This document shows positions 34,667 through 44,085 of a stretch of 64,000 bases of DNA, piece by piece. Each line of letters begins with the position of its first letter. Position 1 is the stretch's first letter. Position numbers and translations under genes: made by a program. Below the pieces are notes generated by a model. It ran no database searches, was not told the DNA's origin, and saw only the letters and a program-made list of their open reading frames with translations. Location of the stretch: NCBI RefSeq assembly GCF_025736935.1, contig NZ_CP107048.1:2431501-2495500 (forward strand), given 5' to 3'. Origin of the DNA: Qipengyuania sp. SS22. GTDB lineage: Bacteria > Pseudomonadota > Alphaproteobacteria > Sphingomonadales > Sphingomonadaceae.

Positions 34667-35763
34667 CCGCCCGCACCGCACAGCGTGCGCAATACGCGGG
34701 TGATGTCATCCATCTGGCGCGCGGTGCCGATGGTGATGCGCAGCGCTTGCGGAAGGCCCTGTCCGGGCAGGTGCCGCACCGCATAGCCTGCCTCGGCGAT
34801 CGCCTGCAGCGCGGCTTCCGCCTCCAGGTCGCCTTCGAACAGCACGAGCACGAAATTGGCCTTGCTCGGCACCGCCCGCAAACCGTGATTGCCCAGTGCC
34901 TCGATGGCATGGACGAACCGCTTGCGCTCTTCGCGATTGGCTTCGCGCGAGCGCGCGAGGAAGTTCGTGTCGCTAAGCGCGGCAAGCGCGGCGCGCTGGC
35001 CGCTGGCAGTCACGTTGAACGGCCCGCGAATGCGGTTGAGCACATCGACCAGCCCCGGCGCGCCGGTGGCCCAGCCGATCCGCTCGCCCGCCAGCCCGTA
35101 AATCTTGGAGAAGGTTCGCGTGACCAGCACATTGGCGTGGTGCGCGGCAAGATCCAGCCCGCCGTCGTGCTCGTCGGGTTCGAGATATTCGGCATAGGCC
35201 TGATCGACCACCAGCAGCACATCGCCCGGCAAGCCAGCATGGAGCCGCTCGACCTCTTCGCGAGGCAGGCAGGTGCCGGTGGGATTGTTCGGATTGGCGA
35301 GGAACACCACCCCGGTACGCTCGGTCACCGCGGCCAGCAGCGCATCGACATCGGTGCCGTAATCGGCGTCGGGGGCTTCCACCGGGGTCGCGCCGCAGCG
35401 CCGCGCGGCGATATCGTAGACCGCGAAGCTGTAGCGGCTGAACAAGACCTCGTCTCCCGGACCGGCAAAGCCCTGCGCGGCAAGATTGAGCAATTCGTCC
35501 GAACCCGTGCCGCAGACGATCCTCGCAGGGTCGATGCCATGCTGCTTGCCTAGCGCCGCGCGCAATGCGGTGGCATCGGGATCGGGATAGACCGCGGGGG
35601 CATGGTCGGCAGCCAGCGCCGCCAGCGCGTCGGCGCTGCAGCCCAGCGGGTTCTCGTTTGCCGACAGTTTGACCAGCTTGCGCCCGTCGGCACTGGTCGA
35701 TTTGCCCGGGACATAGGCATGGATGCCTTCGATCCAGGGCTTCATGATGGGTGTGTCTGCCAT
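34663..35763 (-). CDS. hisC: Histidinol-phosphate / aromatic aminotransferase
   Basis: 366 residues of a fold-type I PLP enzyme. Visible motifs are [40 protein letters not shown], and the PLP lysine in [19 protein letters not shown] (Lys220). HisC transaminates imidazole-acetol phosphate in histidine synthesis, and many alphaproteobacterial members also act on prephenate or phenylpyruvate. The overlap with tyrA points to an aromatic role as well. It is divergent from metX with 94 bases between the chosen starts. Confidence 0.92.
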   Translation of the reverse strand: MADTPIMKPWIEGIHAYVPGKSTSADGRKLVKLSANENPLGCSADALAALAADHAPAVYPDPDATALRAALGKQHGIDPARIVCGTGSDELLNLAAQGFAGPGDEVLFSRYSFAVYDIAARRCGATPVEAPDADYGTDVDALLAAVTERTGVVFLANPNNPTGTCLPREEVERLHAGLPGDVLLVVDQAYAEYLEPDEHDGGLDLAAHHANVLVTRTFSKIYGLAGERIGWATGAPGLVDVLNRIRGPFNVTASGQRAALAALSDTNFLARSREANREERKRFVHAIEALGNHGLRAVPSKANFVLVLFEGDLEAEAALQAIAEAGYAVRHLPGQGLPQALRITIGTARQMDDITRVLRTLCGAGG

Positions 35764-35857
35764 TTCAGCTTCGCCGCATGAAAGAAATACGGCCCTTCGA
35801 CAAGCCGGAGGCTTGCCGATAGAGACAGCGTTTGATTGTTTCATCCCAAGGTCCGAT
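35764..35857. promoter_or_regulatory. Divergent hisC/metX spacer with a hairpin
   Basis: Contains CCCTTCGACAAGC, resembling the REP-like sequence at 19391, and a perfect 6-base stem CAAGCC/GGCTTG at 35801-35815. I looked for a SAM-II type riboswitch, which often precedes metX in alphaproteobacteria, and could not recognise one. Confidence 0.45.
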
Positions 35858-36961
35858 TTGAACGCGCAACCCCAATCGCTGCTCTTGCCCGACCCGCTGC
35901 CGCTTGATGGCGGCGGCGAACTGGCGCGTGTCGAGGTGGCGTATGAGACCTATGGCACGCTCGCCGATGACGGCTCGAATGCGATCCTGCTGTGCCATGC
36001 ACTCACCGGCGACCAGCATGTCGCCAGCGTACATCCGCTGACCGGCAAGCCCGGGTGGTGGGAACGCATGGTCGGCCCCGGCAAGCCGATCGACACCGAC
36101 CGCTTCCATGTCATCTGCCCCAATGTGATCGGCAGCTGCATGGGCTCGACCGGCCCCGCAAGCGAGGCCAGCGACGGCAGCGCCTATGCGATGCGCTTCC
36201 CGGTTATCACCATCCGCGACATGGTGCGCGCGCATGTCGCATTGCTCGACGTGCTGGGCATCGACCGGCTGCACGCGGTGGTCGGTGGTTCGATGGGCGG
36301 GATGCAGGCGCTGAGCCTCGCGGCGAACTGGCCCGAACGCACCGAGCGCGTGCTCGTCATCGCCTCGACCAGCCGCCATTCGGCGCAGAACATCGGTTTC
36401 CATGAATTGGGGCGGCAAGCGATCATGGCCGATCCGCGCTGGCAGGATGGCGACTATTACGGCGGCAAAGCGCCCGACAGCGGCCTCGCGGTGGCGCGGA
36501 TGGCGGCGCATATCACCTATCTGTCCGAAGAGGCGTTGACTGCGAAGTTCGGGCGCAATCTGCAGGATCGGCCCGACGGGACCAAAGGCGCCAAGAGCTT
36601 CGGCTTCGATGCCGATTTCCAGGTCGAAAGCTATCTGCGCTATCAGGGCAGCGGTTTCACCCGGCGGTTCGACGCCAACAGCTATCTCTACATCACCCGC
36701 GCGATGGATTATTTCGACCTTGCGGAAGAGCATGGCGGACGACTGGCCGATGCCTTTGCGGGGACCACCGCGCGCTTCTGTCTCGTCAGTTTCGACAGCG
36801 ACTGGCTCTATCCGACGAGCGAGAGCCGCCATGTCGTTCACGCGCTCAATGCCGCGGGGGCCGCAGTGAGCTTTGTCGAACTGTCGGCCCCGCATGGCCA
36901 TGACAGCTTCCTGCTCGATGTGCCTGCGCTCGACCGGGTCGTGCAGGGGTTCCTCGGATGA
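35858..36961 (+). CDS. metX: Homoserine O-acetyl/succinyltransferase
   Basis: About 367 residues from a TTG start; no ATG gives a plausible N-terminus without entering hisC. AAGG lies 9 bases upstream. The alpha/beta hydrolase motifs are clear: nucleophile [10 protein letters not shown] (Ser145), the acid in FDSDWLYPT and the His in [11 protein letters not shown]. It activates homoserine for methionine synthesis; whether acetyl- or succinyl-CoA is used cannot be decided by eye. It overlaps metW by four bases (ATGA). Confidence 0.9.
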   Translation: MNAQPQSLLLPDPLPLDGGGELARVEVAYETYGTLADDGSNAILLCHALTGDQHVASVHPLTGKPGWWERMVGPGKPIDTDRFHVICPNVIGSCMGSTGPASEASDGSAYAMRFPVITIRDMVRAHVALLDVLGIDRLHAVVGGSMGGMQALSLAANWPERTERVLVIASTSRHSAQNIGFHELGRQAIMADPRWQDGDYYGGKAPDSGLAVARMAAHITYLSEEALTAKFGRNLQDRPDGTKGAKSFGFDADFQVESYLRYQGSGFTRRFDANSYLYITRAMDYFDLAEEHGGRLADAFAGTTARFCLVSFDSDWLYPTSESRHVVHALNAAGAAVSFVELSAPHGHDSFLLDVPALDRVVQGFLG

Positions 36962-37542
36962 GCCTGCGGCCCGATCTTGCCGTGATCGCAGCGCATATCA
37001 CGCCGGGGAGCCGCGTGCTCGATATCGGCTGCGGCGACGGGTCGCTGATGCTCGCTTTGCGCGATCTGGGGTGCGATGTGCGCGGGATCGAGATCGACGG
37101 TGCCAGCGTCGAACGCTGCGTATCGCAGGGCCTGTCGGTGGTGCAGGGCGATGCCGATCGCGATCTGCACGATTACCCCGACAAGGGCTTTGATTATGCC
37201 GTGCTCAGCCAGACGCTGCAGACCGCGGTGCGGCCCGACCGCATGCTCGACGAACTGCTTCGCGTCGGTACGCGTGCCTTTGTCAGCTTCCCCAATTTCG
37301 CGCATTGGCGCACCCGCGCCGCTTTGCTGGTCGGAGGGCGCATGCCAGTAACGCGCAGCATCCCGGTGAGCTGGTACGAAACGCAGAATATCCACCACGT
37401 CACGATCGCGGATTTCCGCGACCTCGCGCGCGAAAAATCCGCGACGATCGAGCGCGACTGCTATTTTTCCCACCAGCGCCCGATCGCGCGCATCGGCGCC
37501 AATGCCCGCGCTGAATTCGCCGTGTTCGAGCTGTCGCGCTAG
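36958..37542 (+). CDS. metW: Methionine biosynthesis protein MetW
   Basis: 194 residues of a class I SAM-dependent methyltransferase-like fold: [19 protein letters not shown], a middle [16 protein letters not shown] and [20 protein letters not shown], characteristic of MetW. It is always found with metX and is thought to form a functional unit with it for homoserine acylation. Start overlaps the metX stop. Confidence 0.94.
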   Translation: MSLRPDLAVIAAHITPGSRVLDIGCGDGSLMLALRDLGCDVRGIEIDGASVERCVSQGLSVVQGDADRDLHDYPDKGFDYAVLSQTLQTAVRPDRMLDELLRVGTRAFVSFPNFAHWRTRAALLVGGRMPVTRSIPVSWYETQNIHHVTIADFRDLAREKSATIERDCYFSHQRPIARIGANARAEFAVFELSR

Positions 37543-37557
37543 ACGGGCTTCAGCCAT

Positions 37558-37596
37558 GCGCGGCGGGCGGGCACGCTCGGTGCTCCGCCGCCGCGC
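37558..37596. terminator. GC-rich hairpin between convergent metW and VOC genes
   Basis: GCGCGGCGG (37558-37566) and CCGCCGCGC (37588-37596) pair perfectly across 9 bases, with a 21-base loop. Its position between converging genes suits a bidirectional terminator, though no T-run is present. Confidence 0.4.
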
Positions 37597-37602
37597 TGCA
37601 TG

Positions 37603-37995
37603 TTATGCCGAACGATGCAGGCCGCAGATCTTGTGTCCATCAAGATCGCGGAAATAGCACAGGTGCAGCGCACCCATCGCGCTTTCGCGCAGGCCCGGCG
37701 GGTCTTCGATGCTGGTGCCGCCTGCGGCGATCGCCGCATCATGCAGTTCCTTGACCTGTTCGGGAGAATCGCATTTGAAGCCGATGGTCATGCCATTGGC
37801 GCAGGTGGCGATTTCGCCGTCGATCGGCTGCGACAGCGCCAGAACGTCGCCGTCATGCATGAAGAACACGCGCTTGATCCCGCTGTCGAGCGTGTTGTCC
37901 ATCGCGCCTTCGACGCCGACGACCTTGAGAACCTGTTCGTAAAAGGCCTTCGATTTGTCGATATCGTTCGTGCCGATCATGATGTGGTTGAACAT
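37603..37995 (-). CDS. VOC (glyoxalase/bleomycin resistance) family protein
   Basis: 130 residues. It begins MFNHIMIGTNDIDKSKAFYE, the standard first beta-alpha unit of a VOC domain, and ends GALHLCYFRDLDGHKICGLH, with the metal-binding-type His/Glu region. VOC proteins include glyoxalases, dioxygenases and resistance proteins, so no reaction can be assigned. AGGAGAGACATACG precedes the ATG. Confidence 0.88.
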   Translation of the reverse strand: MFNHIMIGTNDIDKSKAFYEQVLKVVGVEGAMDNTLDSGIKRVFFMHDGDVLALSQPIDGEIATCANGMTIGFKCDSPEQVKELHDAAIAAGGTSIEDPPGLRESAMGALHLCYFRDLDGHKICGLHRSA

Positions 37996-38109
37996 CGTAT
38001 GTCTCTCCTGTGGGTTTCGATTCGCCACCTTAATCGCGGATGGCATTGTGACAAGCGACGATCGCATCTCGCCGCTTGCGGTTCAGCGCGGCGGGTATAG
38101 AAGCATGGC

Positions 38110-38481
38110 ATGCACCTGTTCCTTGCCCCGCTCGCCCTGTCCTTTCTACAAGCTGCGAGCGGTGCGCCGACTGCTGCCACCGACCTTCCCGATTTGACGC
38201 TCGAACAGTCCAGTTCGCTGCGCTGTTCGGTGGCTTTCGGGCTGGTCCACCGCGCGCAAAACAGCGGCGAGGAAGCGGCGGCGGCGTATCCCGTCATGGC
38301 CGAGCGCGGACAGGAGTTCTTCGTCCGCACCACCGCGCAGTTGATGGACGAACTCGGGGCCAGCCGCGAGACCATCATGGGGCTGGTGATGCGCGAACAC
38401 GCAGCACTGAAAGAGAGCCCCGAGCGGGTCGACGAGGTGATGCCAGCCTGCCTGCTGATGCTCGACGCCGCAGGTCTCTGA
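38110..38481 (+). CDS. Small exported protein, unknown function
   Basis: 123 residues with a signal peptide (MHLFLAPLALSFLQAASG, cleavage about 18-20). The mature part is helical and holds two cysteines (CSVAFGLVH and PACLLMLD) that could form a disulfide. No family recognised. An ATG at 38105 lies in another frame. It is the first of two small exported genes on this strand. Confidence 0.62.
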   Translation: MHLFLAPLALSFLQAASGAPTAATDLPDLTLEQSSSLRCSVAFGLVHRAQNSGEEAAAAYPVMAERGQEFFVRTTAQLMDELGASRETIMGLVMREHAALKESPERVDEVMPACLLMLDAAGL

Positions 38482-38567
38482 CGCCGCGTTCAGCAAAGGG
38501 TCACTGCGGATGCGCCAGCTTGGCGGCCATTCCTTGATCGCTTCACCGATCGCTTCTTGGGCCACCC

Positions 38568-38987
38568 ATGCGTAACTTCGTCCTGCCCGCCGCGCTTGCG
38601 GCCTGCACTCTGCCAGTGCCCGCGCTGGCGCAGGATGCACCTGATGCACCGCTGGCCGATCTGGGCGAGCAGATGCGCGATCCCGCCTACCAGCGCGACA
38701 TGGCGCTGATGCTGCAGGCGATGACCGAAGTCTTGCTCGACATGCCGATTGCCCCGCTGGCGCAGGCCGCTGCCGAAATGGCGGGCGAGAAGGCCCGTGA
38801 CATCGACCCCGACCTGACCCTGCGCCGCGCCGTGCCGCAGGCGGACCGGGCGGGCGACGAGATTGCCCGCAATGTCCCGCGCGCCATGCAGGCGGTTGGG
38901 ACCATGGCCGAAGGCCTCGCCGCGATGACGCCGTTGCTGCGCGACATGGCGGTGCGGATGCGCGACGCGATCCCGCCGCGCAACTGA
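38568..38987 (+). CDS. Small exported helical protein, unknown function
   Basis: 139 residues. Signal peptide MRNFVLPAALAACTLPVPALA (written as residues 1-20 plus the final Ala) ends before QDAPDAP. The mature part is Met/Ala/Arg-rich amphipathic helix with regularly spaced Met (LGEQMRDPAYQRDMALMLQ). No cysteines in the mature chain. No family recognised. It may be co-transcribed with the preceding small gene, 86 bases away. Confidence 0.62.
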   Translation: MRNFVLPAALAACTLPVPALAQDAPDAPLADLGEQMRDPAYQRDMALMLQAMTEVLLDMPIAPLAQAAAEMAGEKARDIDPDLTLRRAVPQADRAGDEIARNVPRAMQAVGTMAEGLAAMTPLLRDMAVRMRDAIPPRN

Positions 38988-39064
38988 TCGACGTCAAAAT
39001 CACCCAGAGCCCCCAGCACGCCAGTGGACGCGCCCCCGCGGCTTGTGGCAAGGCGACCGAATCC

Positions 39065-39736
39065 ATGTGGCAGCTCTACCAATTCCCCCTATGCCCGTTC
39101 AGCCGCAAACTGCGCCTGCTGATGGGCGAGAAGAACATCGCCTACGAACTGGTGCGCGAATACCCGTGGGAGGGGCGCGACGAGTTCTGGCACCTCAACC
39201 CCGCCGGACGCACGCCGGTCCTGCATGATCCGGCGCGCGGGGTCAGCCTGGCTGACAGCCAGGCGATCTGCGAATTCCTCGAAGAGACGGTCGAGCGTAG
39301 CCCCATGGTCAATGGCTCGGCCCTGCAACGCGCGGAAATCCGCCGCCTGGTCGCGCTGTTCGACGAGAATCTTTACGCCGATGTCACCGGGCCGTTGCTG
39401 CACGAACGGATGAAGAAGCGGCTCGTCCTGCGCCAGCCGCCCGATTCGCGCATGCTGCGCGAGACCATGAAGAATGCGCATGCGCATCTCGATTACATCG
39501 ACTGGCTGGTCGACAACCGCCAATGGCTCGGCGGCGCAACGCTCAGCCTGGCGGACCTCGCCTGCGCGTCGCAGCTGTCGGTCGCCGACTATCTCGGCGG
39601 GATTGACTGGAAGGGCCACGACCAGACGCGGCACTGGTACTCGGTGATGAAGAGCCGTCCCAGCTTCCGCCCGCTGCTGAGCGAGAAGATGGAAGGCTTG
39701 CCGCCGCCACCGCATTACGCGCTGGTCGACGCCTAG
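39065..39736 (+). CDS. Glutathione S-transferase family protein
   Basis: 223 residues. The N-terminal thioredoxin-like half begins WQLYQFPLCPFSRKLRLLMG, with a Cys-Pro-Phe-Ser active-site motif, and has NPAGRTPVLHDPARGVSLAD, the cis-Pro and SxAI-type glutathione-binding region. The C-terminal half is all-helical (SLADLACASQLSVADYLGGI). Substrate unknown. It converges with mutM, with a 4-base gap between stops. Confidence 0.9.
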   Translation: MWQLYQFPLCPFSRKLRLLMGEKNIAYELVREYPWEGRDEFWHLNPAGRTPVLHDPARGVSLADSQAICEFLEETVERSPMVNGSALQRAEIRRLVALFDENLYADVTGPLLHERMKKRLVLRQPPDSRMLRETMKNAHAHLDYIDWLVDNRQWLGGATLSLADLACASQLSVADYLGGIDWKGHDQTRHWYSVMKSRPSFRPLLSEKMEGLPPPPHYALVDA

Positions 39737-39740
39737 GCCG

Positions 39741-40556
39741 CTACTTCTGGCACACGGGGCAGAACCAGGTGCTCCGCCCGCCCTGCACGATCCGCCTAAT
39801 CACGCCGCCATCCTCGCGGTGGCAGGCTTCGCCCTCGCGCCCGTAGACGTGGAAGCGGGTGGCGAAATAGCCGAGATTGCCGTCCGGTTGCGCGAAATCG
39901 CGCAGCGTCGAACCGCCATCCTCGATCGAGCGCGTGAGCACATCCTTGATCGCGGGGACGAGCCGCCTGAGCTGCGGCATGGTGACTTTGCCGCCCGCCT
40001 TGCGCGGATGGATCCCCGCCTGCCACAGCGCTTCGCAGACATAGATATTGCCGAGCCCCGCAACGATCCGCTGGTCGAGCAGCAGCAGCTTGATCGCCTG
40101 TTTGCGTCCGCGCGTCGCCTCGCGCAAATGCTCCGCCGTGAGCGTATTGCCCAGCGGTTCGGGGCCAAGCGCGGCAAAGGCGGGCCATAGATCGAGTTCG
40201 GGTGCGAGCAACAAATCGACCGAGCCGAACCGGCGCGGATCGTTGAGCGCGAAGACATGGTCCTCGGTCGCCAGCACCAGATGGTCGTGCTTGTCTTCGT
40301 CCTCGGGATCGATCCGCCAGCGCCCGCTCATGCCGAGGTGAAACACCATCGCATGGTCGCGGTCGGTGTGGAGAATGCCGTATTTCGCGCGCCGCGACAG
40401 CCCCGACACCGTTGCGCCGGTCAGCGCCTGCACCAGATCGGGGGGAAAGGGGCGGCGCATGTCGGGCCGGTTGACTCGCACGCTGACGATCCGCTCGCCC
40501 TCGAGAAACTTGGCGAGCCCGCGCACGGTGGTTTCGACTTCTGGGAGCTCGGGCAT
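39741..40556 (-). CDS. mutM: Formamidopyrimidine-DNA glycosylase
   Basis: 271 residues. It starts MPELPEVETTVRGLAKFLEG, giving the catalytic N-terminal Pro and Glu2 after Met removal, and contains VFHLGMSGRWRI and AGLGNIYVCEALWQAGIHP (H2TH region). The C-terminal zinc-finger region has only three of four expected cysteines: Cys245, then Glu/Asp at 248-249 in place of the second Cys, then Cys266 and Cys269 (CPVCQK). It excises 8-oxoguanine. It leads, divergently, a ubiE-ubiB run often found next to mutM in alphaproteobacteria. Confidence 0.95.
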   Translation of the reverse strand: MPELPEVETTVRGLAKFLEGERIVSVRVNRPDMRRPFPPDLVQALTGATVSGLSRRAKYGILHTDRDHAMVFHLGMSGRWRIDPEDEDKHDHLVLATEDHVFALNDPRRFGSVDLLLAPELDLWPAFAALGPEPLGNTLTAEHLREATRGRKQAIKLLLLDQRIVAGLGNIYVCEALWQAGIHPRKAGGKVTMPQLRRLVPAIKDVLTRSIEDGGSTLRDFAQPDGNLGYFATRFHVYGREGEACHREDGGVIRRIVQGGRSTWFCPVCQK

Positions 40557-40567
40557 TTGAAAATCTC

Positions 40568-40630
40568 GTCACCCCAGCGAAAGCTGGGGTCGTTGTCGGA
40601 GGACGATCCCAGCTTTCGCTGGGATGACGG
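40568..40630. repeat. Inverted pair of REP units (BIME-like)
   Basis: Two 27-base arms in inverted orientation separated by 9 bases. Each contains a perfect 7- or 6-base stem closed by GAAA or TTTC (CCCAGCGAAAGCTGGG in both orientations). It lies in the mutM/ubiE divergent spacer. Confidence 0.8.
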
Positions 40631-40680
40631 GCTAATTCAAGGCCTTTGCGCCCAGCACAATTCCCCCTAAGGCCCACCGC

Positions 40681-41412
40681 ATGAGCGAAACCGTTTCCTT
40701 CGGCTACGAAGATATCGACGCCGCGGAAAAGACCGGCCGCGTGGGCGAGGTCTTTTCCAATGTTGCCGCCAAATACGATGTGATGAACGACGCGATGAGC
40801 GTGGGCATGCACCGGCTGTGGAAGGACCGCTTCGTCAAGCGCGTGAAGCCGCAGCCGGGCGAGGCGATCCTCGATATGGCGGGTGGTACGGGCGACATTG
40901 CCTTTCGCATGGCCAGCCACGGTGCCAGCGTGACCGTGTCCGACATCAATCAGGACATGCTCGATGTCGGGATCGAACGCGCGATGGAGCGCGGGATAGA
41001 CGGCCTCGTCTGGTCGTGCCAGAATGCCGAGGAACTGAGCTTTTCCAGCCGCACTTTCGATGCTTACACCATCGTCTTCGGCATACGGAACGTCACTTTC
41101 ATCGACAAGGCCCTGCGCGAAGCGCACCGTGTGTTGAAGTTCGGGGGGCGCTTCTACTGCATGGAATTCAGCTCGACCGACTGGCCCGGCTTCAAGGAAG
41201 TTTACGACCTCTATTCGCATAAGGTCATGCCGCAGATCGGCAAGCTGATTGCCAACGACGAGGAAAGCTATCGCTACCTCGCCGAATCGATCCGTCGCTT
41301 TCCCAGACCCCCCGAATTCGAGGCGATGATCCGCGATGCGGGTTTCGAGAACACGAGGGTCGAATCGATCCTCGGCGGGGCGGTGAACATCCATTCGGGG
41401 TGGAAGGTCTAG
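40681..41412 (+). CDS. ubiE: Demethylmenaquinone/2-octaprenyl-benzoquinol methyltransferase
   Basis: 243 residues with the UbiE signatures GRVGEVFSNVAAKYDVMND, SAM-binding ILDMAGGTGDIAFRM and FGIRNVTFIDKALREAHRVL. It carries out the C-methylation in ubiquinone synthesis. ubiB starts two bases after its stop. Confidence 0.96.
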   Translation: MSETVSFGYEDIDAAEKTGRVGEVFSNVAAKYDVMNDAMSVGMHRLWKDRFVKRVKPQPGEAILDMAGGTGDIAFRMASHGASVTVSDINQDMLDVGIERAMERGIDGLVWSCQNAEELSFSSRTFDAYTIVFGIRNVTFIDKALREAHRVLKFGGRFYCMEFSSTDWPGFKEVYDLYSHKVMPQIGKLIANDEESYRYLAESIRRFPRPPEFEAMIRDAGFENTRVESILGGAVNIHSGWKV

Positions 41413-41413
41413 G

Positions 41414-42976
41414 GTGGCACGCCCCTCGACGCATATTCTGCGCCTCCTCAAATGGGGCCGCACGCTGGCGCGCCACGGGGCGCTGCGCGGGATCGAGAAC
41501 GATCCCAACACCCCGCCGCAGGTCAAGCGCCTCGCGCGGATCGCCCGCTTCGGCACGGTGCAGCCGAAAGAGCCCGATTATGCGGGCGCTTTTCGCGACA
41601 TCGGCCCCGCCGCGATCAAGCTGGGCCAGACGCTGGCCACGCGGCCCGACCTCGTGGGCGAGGACGCCGCACGCAATCTCCTGACCTTGCAGGACAACCT
41701 CCCGCCGGTCGATTTCGAAGGGATCAAGTCGAGCATCGAAGCCAGTTTCGAGCAGCCGCTCGAAGCGCTGTGGGCCGATTTCGATCCCGTGCCCGTGGGG
41801 GCGGCATCGATCGCGCAGGTTCACCGCGCGGTGACCAACGATGGCCGGCAGGTCGCGGTCAAGGTGCTGCGCCCCGGTGTGCGCGAACGTCTCGCGCGCG
41901 ACATCGACACCTATGAATGGGCCGCCGCGCATCTCGAACGGTTCGGCGGCGAGGCGGCGCGGCTGCGCCCGCGGCTGATCATCGCCAATTTCAAGCGCTG
42001 GACCAATCGCGAACTCGACCTGCGGCGCGAGGCGGCCAGCGCTTCCGAACTGGCCGAGCATATGGTCGGCACCGCGGGCTACGACATTCCCGGTATCGAC
42101 TGGGACCGCACCAATGGCCGCGTGCTGACGGTCGACTGGATCGACGGGATCAAGATCAGCGATGTCGCCGCGCTGAAGGCCGCCGGGCATGATACCAAGG
42201 ATCTCGCCAACCGGCTGGTGCTGGCGTTTCTCAAGCAGGCCATCGCGGCGGGTTTCTTCCACGCGGACATGCACCAGGGCAATCTGTTCGTGAAAGCCGA
42301 CGGGACGATTGCCGCGATCGATTTCGGGATCATGGGGCGGATCGACCGCCGCGCGCGGATGTGGCTGGCGGAAATCCTCTACGGGCTGACGACGGGCAAT
42401 TATAAACGCGTCGCCGAGATCCATTTCGAGGCGCAATACGTCCCCAGCTATCACAATGTCGACGAATTCGCGACTGCGCTGCGCGCGGTGGGCGAGCCGA
42501 TGCGCGGCAAGCCGGTGAGCGAGCTGTCGGTCGGCCAGATGCTCGACGGGCTGTTCGCGATCACGCGCGATTTCGACATGCAGACGCAGCCGCATTTGCT
42601 GTTGCTGCAAAAGACCATGGTGATGGTCGAGGGCATCGCCACCCAGCTCGATCCCACGATCAACATGTGGGATGTCAGCGCGCCCTATGTGCGCAGCTGG
42701 ATCCGCGACGAGCTCGGCCCCGAAGCGGCGATCGCCGATCGCATCCGCGAGGATACGGCGACCTTCCTGCGGATCCCCGAACTGGTGCGCCGGATCGAGG
42801 ACCGCTTCCCACCCAAGGGCGGTGCGCCCGAGCCGCCGCCGCTCCCCGATATCGAATTGATGGGGGAAAGACGCCGCCGCAAGGAGCATGATCGCGGCTG
42901 GCTGGGCTATGCCGTTGCAGCAGGGGCAGGGGGGCTCGCTACATGGGCAGCGATAACGCAGGGGTGGATCGGCTAG
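41414..42976 (+). CDS. ubiB: Ubiquinone biosynthesis protein UbiB (ABC1-type atypical kinase)
   Basis: 520 residues from a GTG start two bases after ubiE. The KxGQ motif is AAIKLGQTLATRPDL, the nucleotide-binding lysine VAVKVLRPGVRE, the catalytic loop HADMHQGNLFV and the DFG-equivalent AIDFGIMGRID. Two or so C-terminal hydrophobic helices anchor it (WLGYAVAAGAGGLATWAAI). UbiB is an ATPase that supports membrane extraction of ubiquinone intermediates. The last 34 bases overlap the next gene. Confidence 0.96.
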   Translation: MARPSTHILRLLKWGRTLARHGALRGIENDPNTPPQVKRLARIARFGTVQPKEPDYAGAFRDIGPAAIKLGQTLATRPDLVGEDAARNLLTLQDNLPPVDFEGIKSSIEASFEQPLEALWADFDPVPVGAASIAQVHRAVTNDGRQVAVKVLRPGVRERLARDIDTYEWAAAHLERFGGEAARLRPRLIIANFKRWTNRELDLRREAASASELAEHMVGTAGYDIPGIDWDRTNGRVLTVDWIDGIKISDVAALKAAGHDTKDLANRLVLAFLKQAIAAGFFHADMHQGNLFVKADGTIAAIDFGIMGRIDRRARMWLAEILYGLTTGNYKRVAEIHFEAQYVPSYHNVDEFATALRAVGEPMRGKPVSELSVGQMLDGLFAITRDFDMQTQPHLLLLQKTMVMVEGIATQLDPTINMWDVSAPYVRSWIRDELGPEAAIADRIREDTATFLRIPELVRRIEDRFPPKGGAPEPPPLPDIELMGERRRRKEHDRGWLGYAVAAGAGGLATWAAITQGWIG

Positions 42977-44085
42977 GCACAGGTGCTGCGGCGCCCGGCT
43001 GGGACCGCTTCGCCCATTGGGGGGCATGGCCTGCGCGGGTGTTGCTCGCGCTGGTGGCGATCCTGCTGGTGCTCGCCGCGCTGACGCCGCTGGCGGTCGA
43101 TAGCGAAGAGGTGGCAACGCCCGCCCCGGGCCTGGTCGAGGATGCGCCCACAGCAAGCGGCGAACCGCAGCGCGACGACGATCTCGCCTTGTACGATACG
43201 GTGATCGAGCGCATCGCGCGCGGCGAGGCCTATTACGACTTCATCGTCGCAGAACAGCGCGCGCACGATTATCCCGTGCGGCCCGGCTTCGCCGTGCGCC
43301 TGCCGACGCTCGCCTATGTGCACGCATGGCTGGGCGAGGGGGGCATGATCGCGCTGGCAATCGCGCTGATGGCGGCGACCGTCTGGGCATGGTGGCGACG
43401 GCTGGGCGAAGAGCCTGGCGGCCTGCGGATGCGCCGGGTCGGCGCCGCGCTGATGCTGATGGGCGCGTCGCTCGGCCTCAATCGCTATTACTTCGTCCTG
43501 CACGAACTGTGGGGGGGAATGCTGGTCGCGCTGGCCTTCGGCCTCCACCGGCCGGGACGCTGGGGCTGGTCGCTGGCGGTCGCGGCGCTGGCGCTGGCGA
43601 TCCGCGAACATGCGCTGCCCTTCGTCCTGCTGCTGGGCGCGCTGGCGGCGTGGCGGCGCGACTGGAAGGAAGCGGCGGCGTGGGGCGCGCTGGTCGCGGT
43701 CTTCTGCGCCGCGATGGCATGGCATTGGGCGCAGCTCGCGCCACAGGTTGTCCCGGGCGATCCCGCCAGCCCTGACTGGCTGGTCCTGCGCGGGCTGTCG
43801 GGCTGGCTGGGCAATATCGTGCTGAGTTCGAACCTGCGCTTCCTGCCGCATGCAATCGCCGGCCCGCTGGTCGTGCTGATGGTACTCGGCTGGGCCGGGT
43901 GGAAGTCGCCCGCAGGCACCACGGGGGCGCTGCTCTATCTTGGCTATGGCCTTGCCTTCATGCTCGCCGGGCGGGCGAACAATTTCTACTGGGGCGCAGT
44001 GGTCGCGCCCGCCATGTTCATCGGTCTCGCCTTCCTGCCGATGGCGCTGTCCTCACTGCTGCGCTCCGCGCGGGGGCGGCCATGA
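42943..44085 (+). CDS. Polytopic membrane protein, possible GT-C-like glycosyltransferase (tandem paralogue 1)
   Basis: 380 residues with about nine or ten membrane helices. The first extracytoplasmic loop after helix 1 has LYDTVIERIARGEAYYDFIV and a following RPGFAVRLPTLAYVHAWLGE. The same plan (Y..I..R.A.GE.YY....E.R....P..PF..R.P.LA) appears in the next gene, so the two are paralogues. A loop with acidic residues after helix 1 is a feature of GT-C transferases, but the assignment is inference. It overlaps ubiB by 34 bases and the next gene by four (ATGA). Confidence 0.72.
   Translation: MGSDNAGVDRLGTGAAAPGWDRFAHWGAWPARVLLALVAILLVLAALTPLAVDSEEVATPAPGLVEDAPTASGEPQRDDDLALYDTVIERIARGEAYYDFIVAEQRAHDYPVRPGFAVRLPTLAYVHAWLGEGGMIALAIALMAATVWAWWRRLGEEPGGLRMRRVGAALMLMGASLGLNRYYFVLHELWGGMLVALAFGLHRPGRWGWSLAVAALALAIREHALPFVLLLGALAAWRRDWKEAAAWGALVAVFCAAMAWHWAQLAPQVVPGDPASPDWLVLRGLSGWLGNIVLSSNLRFLPHAIAGPLVVLMVLGWAGWKSPAGTTGALLYLGYGLAFMLAGRANNFYWGAVVAPAMFIGLAFLPMALSSLLRSARGRP

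Noticed and set aside
35764..35857. Possible SAM riboswitch before metX
   Set aside because: Only one simple hairpin is visible; none of the conserved SAM-II features could be recognised.
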